The notes: generated by a model not told the origin, from the sequence alone. A stretch of 10,258 bases of DNA from JAQGMJ01 sp036271855 (GCA_036271855.1 DATAZV010000254.1:1-10258), one strand, 5' to 3'. Positions 1-5,993 are shown, numbered from the stretch's first letter. Numbers and translations are program-made.

Positions 1-1130
1 TTGCGGTTCCACGAACCGTGCTGGCCGATGAAAGCGCCGCTGGCGAACGCCGGTGGCAGGGCGCTGTTGGCCGGGGCAAAGGCCAGGCCGAGCGAGGCGG
101 TGTGCGGCCCCAGCGCATAGTCGGGCTTGATCGCGCGCGCCACCATCTCGGGGCGCTGCGGTTTGACGCGGGTATCGACGTGGTTGCCGTAGTAGCTGTA
201 GGGCCAGCCGTAAAAGGCGCCGTCCCGCACCGACGTCATGTAGTCGGGCACCAGATCGCTGCCCAGTTCGTCGCGTTCGTTCACCGCGGTCCACAGGGCG
301 CCGCTGGCCGGTTCCCAGCCCAGGCCATTGGGGTTGCGCAGGCCGGCTGCGTAAATCCGGTGCGAGCCGGTGCGGATGTCCACTTCCCAGATGGCGGCGC
401 GGCCCTCTTCCTTGTCGATGCCGTTTTCGCCCGCGTTGCTGTTCGAGCCGACCGTGACATAGAGCTTGGCGCCGTCGCGGCTGGCGATCAGGTTCTTGGT
501 CCAGTGGTGGTTGATCGGGCCGGCGGGCAGGCGAACGACTTCGGTGCTGGGGCCGGCGATATGCGTGTCGCCTTCGCGATAGGCAAAACGCAGCACCGCA
601 TCGGTATCGGCGACATACAGGTTGCCGCCCACCAGTGCCATGCCGAACGGCGAGTGCAGGCCATCGATGAACACCGTGCGGGTCTCGGCAATACCGTCGC
701 CATCGGCGTCACGCAGCAGGGTGATGCGGTTGGCGGTAGGCGCGGCGGCGCCGGCGCGGCGCATGATTTTTTTCATCGCCCAGCCTTTGACGCCCTTGCC
801 GTCCTCCGGTTTGGGCGGCGCGTTGGTCTCTGCCACCAGCACATCGCCATTGGGCAGCAGATACAGCCAGCGCGGATGCGCCAGGCCGGCGGCAAAAGCG
901 GTGACGCCGGTACCGGCGGCGGCCAGCGGCTTTTGCCCTACGGGCCAGCCTGTGGCCGGCGCGATGTTCACTGTCGGAATCAGCGAAGTCGTCGGCGCCG
1001 GCAGGGCGGGTTCCGGGCCGGTGCCGGCGTCCACCGGCAGCCTGGCGGTGTCACCAAAGGCATTCAGGCTGGCGGCCAGCATGGCCACGGCGAGCAGGCG
1101 GGCAGGAAGAGGTGGGATGGGGGCACGCAT
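1..1130 (-). CDS. PQQ-dependent sugar dehydrogenase (sorbosone/glucose dehydrogenase family), C-terminus cut by window
   Basis: Exported oxidoreductase of the soluble PQQ-type sugar dehydrogenase/L-sorbosone dehydrogenase family (six-bladed beta-propeller), expected to oxidise an aldose or similar substrate in the periplasm. I read it on the minus strand from ATG at 1130; 376 codons are visible and no stop occurs before base 1. The N-terminus (MRAPIPPLPARLLAVAMLAA) looks like a signal peptide with cleavage near residue 22. Family-like features are an Asp-rich DADGDG loop (residues 141-146), HSPFG (H159), a propeller strand with RNPNGLGW (265-272) and GQHGSWNR at the visible end (about 369-376). 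In this family the HSPFG histidine is a likely catalytic residue; that is by analogy. The start is supported by AAGGAG seven bases upstream. It is transcribed divergently from the small genes that follow. Substrate cannot be deduced. The family call is firm, the exact enzyme name is not. Confidence 0.88.
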   Translation of the reverse strand, partial: MRAPIPPLPARLLAVAMLAASLNAFGDTARLPVDAGTGPEPALPAPTTSLIPTVNIAPATGWPVGQKPLAAAGTGVTAFAAGLAHPRWLYLLPNGDVLVAETNAPPKPEDGKGVKGWAMKKIMRRAGAAAPTANRITLLRDADGDGIAETRTVFIDGLHSPFGMALVGGNLYVADTDAVLRFAYREGDTHIAGPSTEVVRLPAGPINHHWTKNLIASRDGAKLYVTVGSNSNAGENGIDKEEGRAAIWEVDIRTGSHRIYAAGLRNPNGLGWEPASGALWTAVNERDELGSDLVPDYMTSVRDGAFYGWPYSYYGNHVDTRVKPQRPEMVARAIKPDYALGPHTASLGLAFAPANSALPPAFASGAFIGQHGSWNR

Positions 1131-1236
1131 GAAATTTGCTCCTTCTCGTTTGCGGGTGGTTCTCTTGTGCTTTCTTTGCTTGGATGAGCAAGCGGGGCGC
1201 CCAGATGGCCATCGACCGCAGCAAAAGGAGGCTGTG
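1131..1236. other. Divergent intergenic region
   Basis: This 106-base gap separates the minus-strand dehydrogenase from the plus-strand small genes and must hold promoters for at least one of them. It contains the two Shine-Dalgarno sequences (AAGGAG read on the minus strand just above 1130; AAGGAGG at 1225-1231 on the plus strand) and a short inverted repeat GCTTG-GATGAG-CAAGC (1178-1193). I could not find a convincing -35/-10 pair on either strand. Confidence 0.5.
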
Positions 1237-1437
1237 ATGAAAACAGTGTTCCAGTTCAGGCAGGACGTCATGGACGATTTGAGCTGGGGCACGCCGCGCG
1301 AGCCGGCGCAAAGCGCATTCATCCCGGCCCGGGCCGCAGCGTCCAACCAAGGAGAACCGGATGAGCAACTATCTTCGGCAGCGGCAGTTACGCGCGCGCA
1401 AGCCGGCAGCGCAGACGAGGAACGAGTCCCGGCATGA
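1237..1437 (+). CDS. Small ORF with BON-like N-terminus; possible gene remnant
   Basis: A 66-residue reading frame beginning MKTVFQFRQDVMDDLSW and ending in an Ala/Glu-rich tail. It has the strongest Shine-Dalgarno in the region, AAGGAGG at 1225-1231, five bases before ATG. The first 17 residues resemble the usual start of BON-domain (OsmY-like) proteins, which commonly read MKTDxQLQxDVMxELxW; this comparison is from memory. After the tryptophan the similarity stops, and neither of the other two frames picks up the rest of a BON domain. It is therefore either a short protein in its own right or the surviving 5' end of a BON gene joined to unrelated sequence. It overlaps the next gene by 77 bases in another frame, so its translation may couple to it. 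No signal peptide or membrane segment. Confidence 0.45.
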   Translation: MKTVFQFRQDVMDDLSWGTPREPAQSAFIPARAAASNQGEPDEQLSSAAAVTRAQAGSADEERVPA

Positions 1438-1609
1438 GGATTCGGAACCGCGCTTGCCGCACGAGCATGACGAGTCCAGCGACAGCCAGGCAGGCGGGCC
1501 GCGCGAGGTGATGGAACGCGCGCGGCGCGATGTCGAAGAAGGCCAGCAGGACACCGATCTGCGCGGCACTCCCGGACTCGAAAAACCCGAGAAGCGCGGC
1601 TCGCGCTGA
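1361..1609 (+). CDS. Conserved small hydrophilic protein, function unknown
   Basis: An 82-residue protein that is very charged and has no hydrophobic segment, so it is probably cytoplasmic and partly disordered. The first 25 residues are Arg/Gln-rich. The middle reads PRLPHEHDESSDSQ (about 30-43), followed by a helical stretch with PREVMERARRDVEEG (about 47-61) and then QDTDLRGTPG (62-71). I recall this layout, RLPHExDES plus a V..A..D...G..DTD segment, from short uncharacterised proteins of Burkholderiales; this needs a database check. The start is supported by AAGGAG at 1349-1354, six bases ahead of ATG. It begins inside the preceding 66-codon ORF. It is followed by a strong hairpin (1630-1659). 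No function can be assigned. Confidence 0.72.
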   Translation: MSNYLRQRQLRARKPAAQTRNESRHEDSEPRLPHEHDESSDSQAGGPREVMERARRDVEEGQQDTDLRGTPGLEKPEKRGSR

Positions 1610-1629
1610 CGGTTTCGCCGGTAAACCCT

Positions 1630-1659
1630 ACTGCTCAAAGGTAGGCTCTACCGGGCAGT
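1630..1659 (+). other. Imperfect 12-bp hairpin in intergenic region
   Basis: ACTGCTC (1630-1636) pairs with GGGCAGT (1653-1659) with one G-U pair. After an AAA bulge on the 5' side, GGTAG (1640-1644) pairs with CTACC (1648-1652) around a GCT triloop. There is no T-run on either side, so it is not a standard intrinsic terminator. It lies 20 bases after the stop of the 82-residue gene and about 100 bases before the next start, so it could be an mRNA stability or processing element. Confidence 0.5.
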
Positions 1660-1749
1660 GCGGGATGGGGTGCTGGACGGCCCATCCGATGGCGGGCACG
1701 TCGAATGCTCGTTTCCCAAGGAGTAGTGATTCAGTTTCATCCCAAGGTC

Positions 1750-1755
1750 AAGGAG
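1750..1755 (+). promoter_or_regulatory. Shine-Dalgarno deciding the start of the 111-residue gene
   Basis: AAGGAG lies six bases before ATG 1762. A second AAGGAG (1718-1723) precedes an in-frame GTG at 1726 that would add 12 residues. The downstream site is preferred because it places a typical signal peptide at the extreme N-terminus. Confidence 0.6.
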
Positions 1756-1761
1756 ATAGCC

Positions 1762-2097
1762 ATGAAAACGTTTGCTCACGCTTTGCTGGCCGGCGGCATG
1801 CTTGCGCTGGCCTCTTCGGCTGCATCGGCAATGGACCCCGCCGATTACCGGGCGGAGGTCGCGGTGGCGGACGGCAACTACGAGGCGGCCGTGGGGCAGT
1901 GCAATCTTCTTCCCGGTGAGCCGCGCTTTCGCTGCATCGACCGGGCGCGGATCGTCCGCAGCAACGCCGTCGAAGACGCGCGCGCGCGGGCAACCACGGT
2001 AGTCATCATCCATCCGGCACCGATGCCCGGCACCACGCCCGCCGATCGCGCCGACGCGCAAGTCGAGGCGCAGCAACCACTTTCCGCCAAACCCTGA
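1762..2097 (+). CDS. Small exported two-cysteine protein, function unknown
   Basis: A 111-residue protein with a clear Sec signal peptide (MKTFAHALLAGGMLALASSA, predicted cleavage after ASA at residues 21-23). The mature part starts MDPADYRAEVAVADGNYEAA and has two cysteines about 14 residues apart (C47 and C58 region, QCNLLPGEPRFRCIDRAR), which could form a disulfide in the periplasm. The tail is Ala/Pro-rich and low in complexity. The mature N-terminal half loosely recalls short exported Burkholderiales proteins with a YxA..A..Y.AA...C....G....C..EA pattern, but I cannot name a family. The ATG at 1762 is chosen over the in-frame GTG at 1726 because of the signal peptide. It is probably co-transcribed with its small neighbours; the next start is 97 bases downstream. 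Confidence 0.75.
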   Translation: MKTFAHALLAGGMLALASSAASAMDPADYRAEVAVADGNYEAAVGQCNLLPGEPRFRCIDRARIVRSNAVEDARARATTVVIIHPAPMPGTTPADRADAQVEAQQPLSAKP

Positions 2098-2152
2098 CGG
2101 CGAACGGACCAGTCGATACCCGCGAAGCGTTGGTGGCAAGAGCAATCGCCTG

Positions 2153-2174
2153 CCTTGTGCGACAACAAGGTCGT
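2153..2174 (+). other. Leader inverted repeats before the Gly-rich gene
   Basis: CCTTGT (2153-2158) and ACAAGG (2165-2170) form a perfect 6-bp stem with a six-base loop. GCGAC (2159-2163) can instead pair with GTCGT (2170-2174). The two stems exclude each other and end about 8 bases before the Shine-Dalgarno AAAGGAG (2182-2188). This could be a simple mRNA structure or chance. Confidence 0.3.
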
Positions 2175-2194
2175 CAAACCCAAAGGAGATAGAG

Positions 2195-2551
2195 ATGAAG
2201 ATCAAACACATGCTGGCATTGCCGATTCTCGGCTTGATGATTTCGGCCGGTGCTTACGCCGCCACCGGCGCGGCGGCGGCCAGCGGCGAGGGCGCGGTGA
2301 GTACGGCGCCGGTGCCCCGGGTTGGAGCGGCTGCGGCAGGCAGCGGCAGCGTGGATACGTCGGCGCGGGCGAAGCGTTCCGCGCGCGACAATCGTGCAAT
2401 GGGCTCGGCGAATGCCGGTGCCAGCGGCGGCGCTTCGAGTGGCGGCGGCTCGGCCAACGTCGGCGCAGCGGCGGGCCTGAATGCCGGCACCTCCAATGGC
2501 GGTGGCGCCGCGGGTGTAGGCGTGGGCGTGGGGGTGGGAGGCAAGTCTTAA
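2195..2551 (+). CDS. Small exported Gly/Ala/Ser-rich protein, function unknown
   Basis: A 118-residue protein with a Sec signal peptide (MKIKHMLALPILGLMISAGA, likely cleavage after AYA near residue 23). The mature region is almost wholly Gly, Ala, Ser and Val: an Ala-rich start, a short basic segment with SARAKRSARDNR (about 56-67), then Gly/Ser repeats and a terminal alternating Gly-Val stretch (GVGVGVGVGG). Such composition implies a disordered or surface-associated protein; no catalytic motif or cysteine is present. AAAGGAG at 2182-2188 precedes ATG 2195 with good spacing. It is the last of the small-gene group, and the intrinsic terminator follows 56 bases after the stop. Low complexity makes homology hard to judge, but the signal peptide and Shine-Dalgarno argue that the frame is real. 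Confidence 0.72.
   Translation: MKIKHMLALPILGLMISAGAYAATGAAAASGEGAVSTAPVPRVGAAAAGSGSVDTSARAKRSARDNRAMGSANAGASGGASSGGGSANVGAAAGLNAGTSNGGGAAGVGVGVGVGGKS
2516..2539 (+). repeat. Four imperfect hexamer repeats (GTGGGC-like)
   Basis: The units GTAGGC, GTGGGC, GTGGGG and GTGGGA lie in tandem and encode the Val-Gly tail of the exported Gly-rich protein. The period of six keeps the frame, so gain or loss of units would change only the tail length. Confidence 0.7.
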
Positions 2552-2606
2552 CCCGTACGCGAATTACCGCAATCGACGTACATCAACGCAAATACGCAAA
2601 TCGGCA

Positions 2607-2643
2607 GGGCTCCAGTGCGCAAGCGCCGGGGCCTTGTTTTTTT
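2607..2643 (+). terminator. Rho-independent terminator of the small-gene group
   Basis: GGCTCC (2608-2613) pairs with GGGGCC (2628-2633) with one G-U pair. Inside it GCG (2617-2619) pairs with CGC (2624-2626) around CAAG. The tract TTGTTTTTTT follows directly (2634-2643). Position after the Gly-rich gene and before the PBP gene fits termination of the upstream unit, so the PBP gene needs its own promoter. Confidence 0.8.
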
Positions 2644-2841
2644 GCGTGCAAATACCGCGTAACTTTTTCCGGGCCGTCTTGTCAAAAATGCCGGAACGCC
2701 GATTCGCGCATGCGAGTTGCTGCAGTGAAGGGTTGTTTTTGCTGCGCTTTTTCTCTGGTACGCAAGTTGCGGTAGTGGCCAGGTTGTGTTTGGCAGCGGC
2801 GGCGTTTTCCGCTGACCAGTTTATGACAATGGGGCGCAGCC
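2644..2841 (+). other. Upstream region of the PBP gene
   Basis: About 200 bases without a supported gene, expected to carry the PBP promoter because a terminator lies just before it. I found no good -35/-10 pair. The notable element is the near-perfect palindrome TACGCAA-G-TTGCGGTA (2759-2774), centred about 75 bases before the start. The Shine-Dalgarno is weak (GGGG at 2831-2834). Confidence 0.4.
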
Positions 2842-5226
2842 GTGATGATGAACAAAGGACCCGGAACAAACTCGCCCCTGCCCGGCGCCAGGCCGGTTCG
2901 CATCGGCCGCTGGTTGTTCGCGCTGCTGCTGGTTATTGTGCTGGGCACCGGCGCATTCGCAGCTTATGTTGCCTGGCTGTGGCCGGCACTGCCGACCGTC
3001 GATGATCTGAAGGACGTGCGCCTGCCGCAGCCCAGCGTGTTGCTCGCCAGCGACGGATCTACGCTTGCCACCTTGCGCCAGGCCAGGCAGGAAAAAATCG
3101 GTCTTGCGCAGGTTTCGCCGCATGTCCTGCAGGCGTTGATCGCCACCGAGGACGCGCGCTTCTACCAGCATCATGGCGTCGATTTCAGGCGCACCTTCTC
3201 CGCGATCTTCCAGACCCTGCGAGGCATTCCACAGGGAGGGTCCACCATCACGCAGCAACTGGTGCGCAACCTGTTCCCCGAGGAGATCGGGCGCTCGCGC
3301 AACATCAATCGGAAGGCGAAGGAAATCATCACCGCCCTGCGCATCGAGCGAATCTATTCGAAGCAGCAGATTCTTGAAACCTATCTCAATACGGTGCCGT
3401 TCCCGTACAACAACTACGGCATTGAAACGGCGGCGCGGACCTACTACGGCAAGCCGGCCGCCGATCTCGATGCGCTCGAGAGCGCCACCCTGGTCGGCAT
3501 GTTGAAGGGACCGCAGTACTACAATCCGACGGTCCATCCGGAGCGGGTACGCCTGCGCCGCAATATCGTATTGCGCCAGATGCTCCTGCATCATGACCTG
3601 ACGCAGGGCGACTATCGCGATTTGCGGCAACGGCCGATGCGCGTGGGTCTCAACCTGCCTTCGGAGCCGCTGGGACCGGCACCGCATTTCACCTCCTTCG
3701 TGCGCAAATGGCTGACCGACTGGGCTGAACGCAACGATCACGACGTCTATGCCGACGGCCTAGTGGTACAGACCACGATCGACCCGCGCCTGCAGGCGCT
3801 GGCGACCGAGGCGGTGGAGCGCCAGGCGAGCGCGCTGCAGAACATCGCCGACGTCGAGTGGGGGCAGAGCGGCGGCGGCACGATGTCGTATGCGACGGAG
3901 TCCTACGCACAGGCGCGCAAGCGCGCCGAGCCCTTCGGTTATTTCTGGAAATCGCACGGCGACCTGCTGGATTCCTTCGTGCGCGAATCGCCGCAGTACA
4001 GGAAGATGGTCGCCAAGGGTGCGGGGGAGGGCATCGCCCTGACGCGGCTGAAAAACTCGCCGGAATTCATGCAGCCGCTGAAAGAGGCTAAAAGCCGGCT
4101 GGAGGCCGGATTTATCGCGATGGACCCGGTGAGCGGTGAAATCAAGGCCTGGGTCGGCAGCCGTGATTTCGAGCGCGACCAATACGACCACGTCGGCCAG
4201 GCCGAGCGCCAGCCCGGTTCCACCTTCAAGCCCATCGTCTACGGCGCCGCGCTGGAGCAGGGGCGGGGTCCGGACAGCGTTTATTACGACAGGCCGGTGG
4301 AGTTCCGCCTCGACGACGGCAGCATCTGGCGGCCGACCGACATGGAGGGCGCCACCGGCGCGGCGATGACCTTGCGCCAGGGACTGGCGCAGTCCAAAAA
4401 CACCATCACGGCGCAGGTGATGCGCGATGTCGGCGTGCCCACGGTGGTCAATCTTGCGCGGGCGGTCGGCGTCAACCAAAGCAAGCTGAGCGCGGTGCCC
4501 TCGCTGGCGCTGGGCACCAGCGCGGTCACGCTGCTGGAAATGGCGTCGGCCTATTCCACCATTGCCCGTCTCGGCGAATACCGGCCGCCGGTATTCGTCA
4601 CGCGCATCAGCGACCGCTCCGGCAACGTGCTGGCCGAATTCAATTCGCCAACGCGGCGCGCGATGTCGGCGGACTCCGCGGCGACCCTGGTCGACATGAT
4701 GCGCGACGTCGTCGGCATGGGTACCGGCTGGGCGATCCGCGGGCGTTTCGGCATCACGGCCGACGTCGCCGGCAAGACCGGCACCACGCAGAACAATACC
4801 GACGGCTGGTTCCTGCTGATGCATCCCCGGCTGGTGGCGGGCGCCTGGGTCGGCTTCAACGATGCGCGGGTGACCATGCGCAGCAATTACTGGGGGCAGG
4901 GCGGGCATAACGCGATCCTGCTGGTGGGCGACTTCTTTCGCGCCGCCCTGAAGGACGGGCTGATCGACGGCAAGGCACAGTTTCCGCGGCGCATGCGTCC
5001 CGGGGTCATGGCAGCGGCGGCGCCGGCCCAGGTCGGACAGGAGGGCGACGACGGTGCAGACCAGGACGGCATCGAGGCACCCGCTAAACAAGGCGTTGTG
5101 ATAATTGAAAAAGCGGCGCCTGCGACCACTGCCACGTTGGCAGGAAGCGCGCGAGGCAATCCGCTTCAAGCCTGGCAGCATGTAGACGTGTTGCCGCATG
5201 CCGATGCGGAAACGCAACACGACTAG
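2842..5226 (+). CDS. Bifunctional class A penicillin-binding protein (glycosyltransferase/transpeptidase)
   Basis: Class A PBP, a membrane-anchored enzyme that polymerises lipid II into glycan strands and cross-links the peptides in the periplasm. Of 794 residues, one N-terminal membrane segment spans about 23-45. The GT51 domain (about 70-250) has EDARFYQHHG (catalytic E103), GGSTITQQ (132-139), RKAKE (second acidic residue E161), ILETYLN (177-183) and RRNIVLRQM (239-247). The transpeptidase domain (about 425-700) has the active serine in STFK (S460, K463), SKN (518-520) and KTG (645-647). All key residues are present. Between the domains lies a roughly 90-residue linker (about 330-420). The C-terminal 65 residues are low-complexity and acidic. 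GTG 2842, ATG 2845 and ATG 2848 are all possible starts; residue numbers use 2842. It has no C-terminal domain of the PBP1C type, so PBP1A-like is the best description; whether it is the main mrcA product is unknown. Confidence 0.93.
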   Translation: MMMNKGPGTNSPLPGARPVRIGRWLFALLLVIVLGTGAFAAYVAWLWPALPTVDDLKDVRLPQPSVLLASDGSTLATLRQARQEKIGLAQVSPHVLQALIATEDARFYQHHGVDFRRTFSAIFQTLRGIPQGGSTITQQLVRNLFPEEIGRSRNINRKAKEIITALRIERIYSKQQILETYLNTVPFPYNNYGIETAARTYYGKPAADLDALESATLVGMLKGPQYYNPTVHPERVRLRRNIVLRQMLLHHDLTQGDYRDLRQRPMRVGLNLPSEPLGPAPHFTSFVRKWLTDWAERNDHDVYADGLVVQTTIDPRLQALATEAVERQASALQNIADVEWGQSGGGTMSYATESYAQARKRAEPFGYFWKSHGDLLDSFVRESPQYRKMVAKGAGEGIALTRLKNSPEFMQPLKEAKSRLEAGFIAMDPVSGEIKAWVGSRDFERDQYDHVGQAERQPGSTFKPIVYGAALEQGRGPDSVYYDRPVEFRLDDGSIWRPTDMEGATGAAMTLRQGLAQSKNTITAQVMRDVGVPTVVNLARAVGVNQSKLSAVPSLALGTSAVTLLEMASAYSTIARLGEYRPPVFVTRISDRSGNVLAEFNSPTRRAMSADSAATLVDMMRDVVGMGTGWAIRGRFGITADVAGKTGTTQNNTDGWFLLMHPRLVAGAWVGFNDARVTMRSNYWGQGGHNAILLVGDFFRAALKDGLIDGKAQFPRRMRPGVMAAAAPAQVGQEGDDGADQDGIEAPAKQGVVIIEKAAPATTATLAGSARGNPLQAWQHVDVLPHADAETQHD

Positions 5227-5229
5227 GGG

Positions 5230-5246
5230 CCGGCGGGGTTCGCCGG
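5230..5246 (+). other. Perfect 6-bp hairpin just after the PBP stop
   Basis: CCGGCG (5230-5235) and CGCCGG (5241-5246) enclose the loop GGGTT, beginning four bases after the TAG stop. There is no T-run, so it is at most a weak or Rho-assisted end, or an mRNA 3' stabilising hairpin. The next gene may be read through. Confidence 0.4.
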
Positions 5247-5351
5247 ATCGCAACGAAAAACTGCAAGGTCCATGCCGCCTGGCGCCGGTTTCCGCCTTGG
5301 CCGGGGGAACTGGGGGCCGCAGGCCGCTGTCGTACTTCTATATGGCCCGAT

Positions 5352-5356
5352 GGGAG
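5352..5356 (+). promoter_or_regulatory. Shine-Dalgarno deciding the start of the 118-residue exported protein
   Basis: GGGAG is only one base before ATG 5358 but seven bases before ATG 5364. The spacing favours 5364 as the real start. Confidence 0.6.
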
Positions 5357-5363
5357 TATGAAG

Positions 5364-5720
5364 ATGAGCGCGAACACAAGGTACTGGGTGACTGCACTGG
5401 CGGCCGCAGGCGCGCTGGCGTTTGTCTCCCTGAGTCATGCGAGCGATGCGAACGGCGAGGTGGAACCAAGCATTTTGGACCAGCATCCCGACTGCATGAA
5501 CCGCGGGCAGGTGCCGCAAGGCCAGTCCGCACCTTGCGAACTGCAGGCGCCTCTTTCCGGCCGCCGCCCGCGTGCGGCCCTGGGTAGCGCGTCCACGGTC
5601 GAAAAGGAAGTGCCGGGTTCGGGTTCGGTGAACCTGCGAACCGATACACCGGCCACGCCGAGCGGAAGCGTTTCCGCCAACACCACGCAGGCGAACAGCC
5701 GCGTGCGTTCGCTGCGCTGA
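5364..5720 (+). CDS. Small exported two-cysteine protein, function unknown
   Basis: A 118-residue protein with a Sec signal peptide (MSANTRYWVTALAAAGALAF, likely cleavage after SHA at about residue 26). The mature part has two cysteines 14 residues apart, DCMNRGQVPQGQSAPCELQ (about 43-61), able to form a disulfide loop. The rest is rich in Ser, Thr, Gly, Pro and Ala and appears disordered, with a short basic end (SRVRSLR). No domain is recognised. The frame also opens at ATG 5358, but Shine-Dalgarno spacing favours 5364. It starts 137 bases after the PBP gene on the same strand, so it may share that transcript. In composition it resembles the small exported proteins at 1762 and 2195, which suggests a common lifestyle or envelope role without proving kinship. 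Confidence 0.68.
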   Translation: MSANTRYWVTALAAAGALAFVSLSHASDANGEVEPSILDQHPDCMNRGQVPQGQSAPCELQAPLSGRRPRAALGSASTVEKEVPGSGSVNLRTDTPATPSGSVSANTTQANSRVRSLR

Positions 5721-5726
5721 ATTCGC

Positions 5727-5751
5727 CCGCCTTGTGATGGCGGCCGCTTTT
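5727..5751 (+). terminator. Weak terminator-like hairpin
   Basis: CCGCC (5727-5731) pairs with GGCGG (5739-5743) over a seven-base loop, with TTTT only at 5748-5751. It lies directly after the stop of the exported-protein gene, which supports a terminator role, but the T-run is short. Confidence 0.35.
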
Positions 5752-5772
5752 GCGCCTGGTAAGAATTGCAAG

Positions 5773-5809
5773 CGCCGGTAAGAAGGACAGCTCCGGCGAG
5801 TAATTTTTT
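5773..5809 (+). terminator. Possible second terminator
   Basis: CGCCGG (5773-5778) and CCGGCG (5793-5798) form a perfect 6-bp stem with a 14-base loop. TTTTTT (5804-5809) follows after five bases. The gap before the T-run and the large loop make it suboptimal. Confidence 0.35.
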
Positions 5810-5865
5810 GGCAAGCCCTCGGTCGCGCATGTGTCGCGGAATGCCTGCCTCGTGTATCGAAGTGC

Positions 5866-5885
5866 GCGCCGCTCGCGGGCGGCGC
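5866..5885 (+). other. GC-only 7-bp hairpin in the glgC leader
   Basis: GCGCCGC (5866-5872) pairs perfectly with GCGGCGC (5879-5885) over the loop TCGCGG. No T-run follows. In GC-rich DNA such a stem can occur by chance; it would be stable in RNA if transcribed. Confidence 0.35.
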
Positions 5886-5946
5886 CGGAATGCAGGCCCG
5901 GTTGCACGTTTGATGAATTCGCGATCGTGCGGCATGGAATGTGCAA

Positions 5947-5966
5947 ACCGCTTCATCTCAAGCGGT
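5947..5966 (+). promoter_or_regulatory. Perfect dyad ACCGCTT-N6-AAGCGGT upstream of glgC
   Basis: Two perfect 7-base arms are separated by CATCTC, ending 40 bases before the glgC start. The size and symmetry suit a dimeric repressor operator; it could equally fold as an mRNA hairpin. It lies immediately downstream of the weak promoter-like TGGAAT at 5935-5940, where an operator would block transcription. No regulator gene is present in the window. Confidence 0.4.
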
Positions 5967-5993
5967 GGCAGCCTGACCGTCAACTTCAAGAAC

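Noticed and set aside
18..1187. Long plus-strand frame (389 codons) at the window start
   Set aside because: It is antisense to the sugar dehydrogenase, whose minus-strand frame carries family motifs, a signal peptide and a good Shine-Dalgarno.
2254..2544. Pro/Ala-rich minus-strand frame
   Set aside because: Mirror of the Gly-rich coding sequence; no Shine-Dalgarno or independent support.
2155..2775. 206-codon plus-strand frame over the Gly-rich gene
   Set aside because: Out of frame with the signal-peptide-bearing protein, Arg/Gly-rich translation, and it runs through the terminator.
2821..3741. 306-codon minus-strand frame
   Set aside because: Shadow of the PBP gene in GC-rich DNA; no recognisable protein content.
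3760..5253. 497-codon minus-strand frame
   Set aside because: Antisense to the PBP transpeptidase region, whose plus frame has all catalytic motifs; the Arg/His-rich translation is typical of a shadow.
5809..5823. Possible sigma-54 promoter at TTGGCAAGCC
   Set aside because: The GC element at the required spacing is absent.
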